The notes beneath the pieces are model-generated. The model saw nothing but the letters and a program-made list of their open reading frames with translations. It did no database searches and had not been told where the DNA came from. The translations under genes and the position numbers were made by a program. This document shows positions 63,667-64,000 of a stretch of 64,000 nt of DNA, one piece after another (the first letter of the stretch is position 1; each line of letters starts with the position of its first letter). The stretch is from Struthidea cinerea (taxonomy: Eukaryota > Chordata > Aves > Passeriformes > Corcoracidae), in contig VZTI01003892.1 of the NCBI GenBank assembly GCA_013397865.1, positions 14,871 to 78,870 on the forward strand. Reading direction: 5' to 3'.

Positions 63667-64000
63667 GGGGGAAAATTCACTCTAATTCCCATTGCTGCTC
63701 CACACTCCTGTTCATGCTGCACAGAGCAGCCTCTCCTTCTTACAAAGAAAAATGGATCTACATGTCCCAAAAAGCATATGCTGTCCCGGAAGTCTTCTCA
63801 AGAGCTTTTTACTAAATTTAAAAGTGTTGAGCTGAAGCTGTTGGTGCTTCATTTGTGGATGGCTGGATTTTTGGGAGGTGCGACTCAAAGAACCCAAATA
63901 AGAAGCTCTGTATTTTAGAACATTTTGATATGAAGCTGTCACTATTGCTACACATTATTCTAGCTCACAAATCAGAAAGCCTAGAAGTAGTTCTCCGTGT

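Larger units (their letters stand above)
8915..64000 (-). other. MAML3: Large upstream MAML3 intron (partial, at least 55 kb)
   Basis: Nothing above the acceptor at 8915 resembles the large N-terminal MAML exons (basic Notch/CSL-binding segment, long Q- and S-rich region), so those must lie beyond 64000. Vertebrate MAML genes are known for very long introns here. The intron is CpG-poor apart from one island at 9544-9893 and carries the repeats listed separately. No independent gene nested in it could be supported. Confidence 0.8.
61277..64000. other. Intronic right end of the window
   Basis: It holds a CR1 fragment (61967-62253), an assembly gap (63395-63508) and a short palindrome (63643-63656). 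No exon was recognised. The window ends inside intron. Confidence 0.6.

Noticed and set aside
1..64000. tRNA, rRNA, CRISPR array, operon or ribosome-binding-site features
   Set aside because: None were found, and the window is vertebrate intron and exon sequence where bacterial-type features do not apply.

Overview
This is a vertebrate nuclear window, almost certainly from a bird. Three CR1 LINE fragments carry the typical avian CR1 3' ends, coding exons are small and bounded by GT-AG introns, and the background is CpG-poor and roughly 40-45% G+C. The order or species cannot be fixed from the sequence.

The only protein gene I can support is MAML3 (mastermind-like 3, a Notch co-activator), on the minus strand. 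Its last three coding exons lie at the left end: an exon at 8914-8665 with a short glutamine run, an 88-nt exon at 6434-6347, and the terminal exon at 3686-2698 ending in the acidic/hydrophobic C-terminal activation motif. Together they encode about 440 residues, the C-terminal 40% or so of the protein. The region below 2698 is 3' UTR and downstream flank. Everything above 8914, at least 55 kb, reads as part of the large intron separating these exons from the big upstream exon(s), which are not in this window.

Four things stand out around the first of these exons (third from the 3' end). (1) Its reading frame is broken by one surplus base just before the CAG run. (2) A dense CpG island (about 46 CpGs in 350 bp) lies 0.6 kb upstream of it. 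(3) That island holds a good CTCF-like site. (4) The exon and the island are bracketed by a 101-nt inverted repeat (98 of 101 positions identical, no gaps), with arms 4.4 kb apart in the two flanking introns. That is a layout that can favour back-splicing (circular RNA), RNA editing or inversion.

The rest of the intron is non-coding. It contains two full-length solo LTRs of one ERVK-like family (39632-39998, plus; 60916-61276, minus). The first has a perfect 6-bp target-site duplication, and both have recognisable TATA and polyadenylation signals. It also contains three CR1 fragments, pyrimidine- and purine-rich tracts, G-quadruplex candidates, hairpins, short regulatory-motif clusters and one assembly gap inside a poly-C run. 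I found no rRNA, tRNA, CRISPR or bacterial-type features. Open frames elsewhere look like chance.
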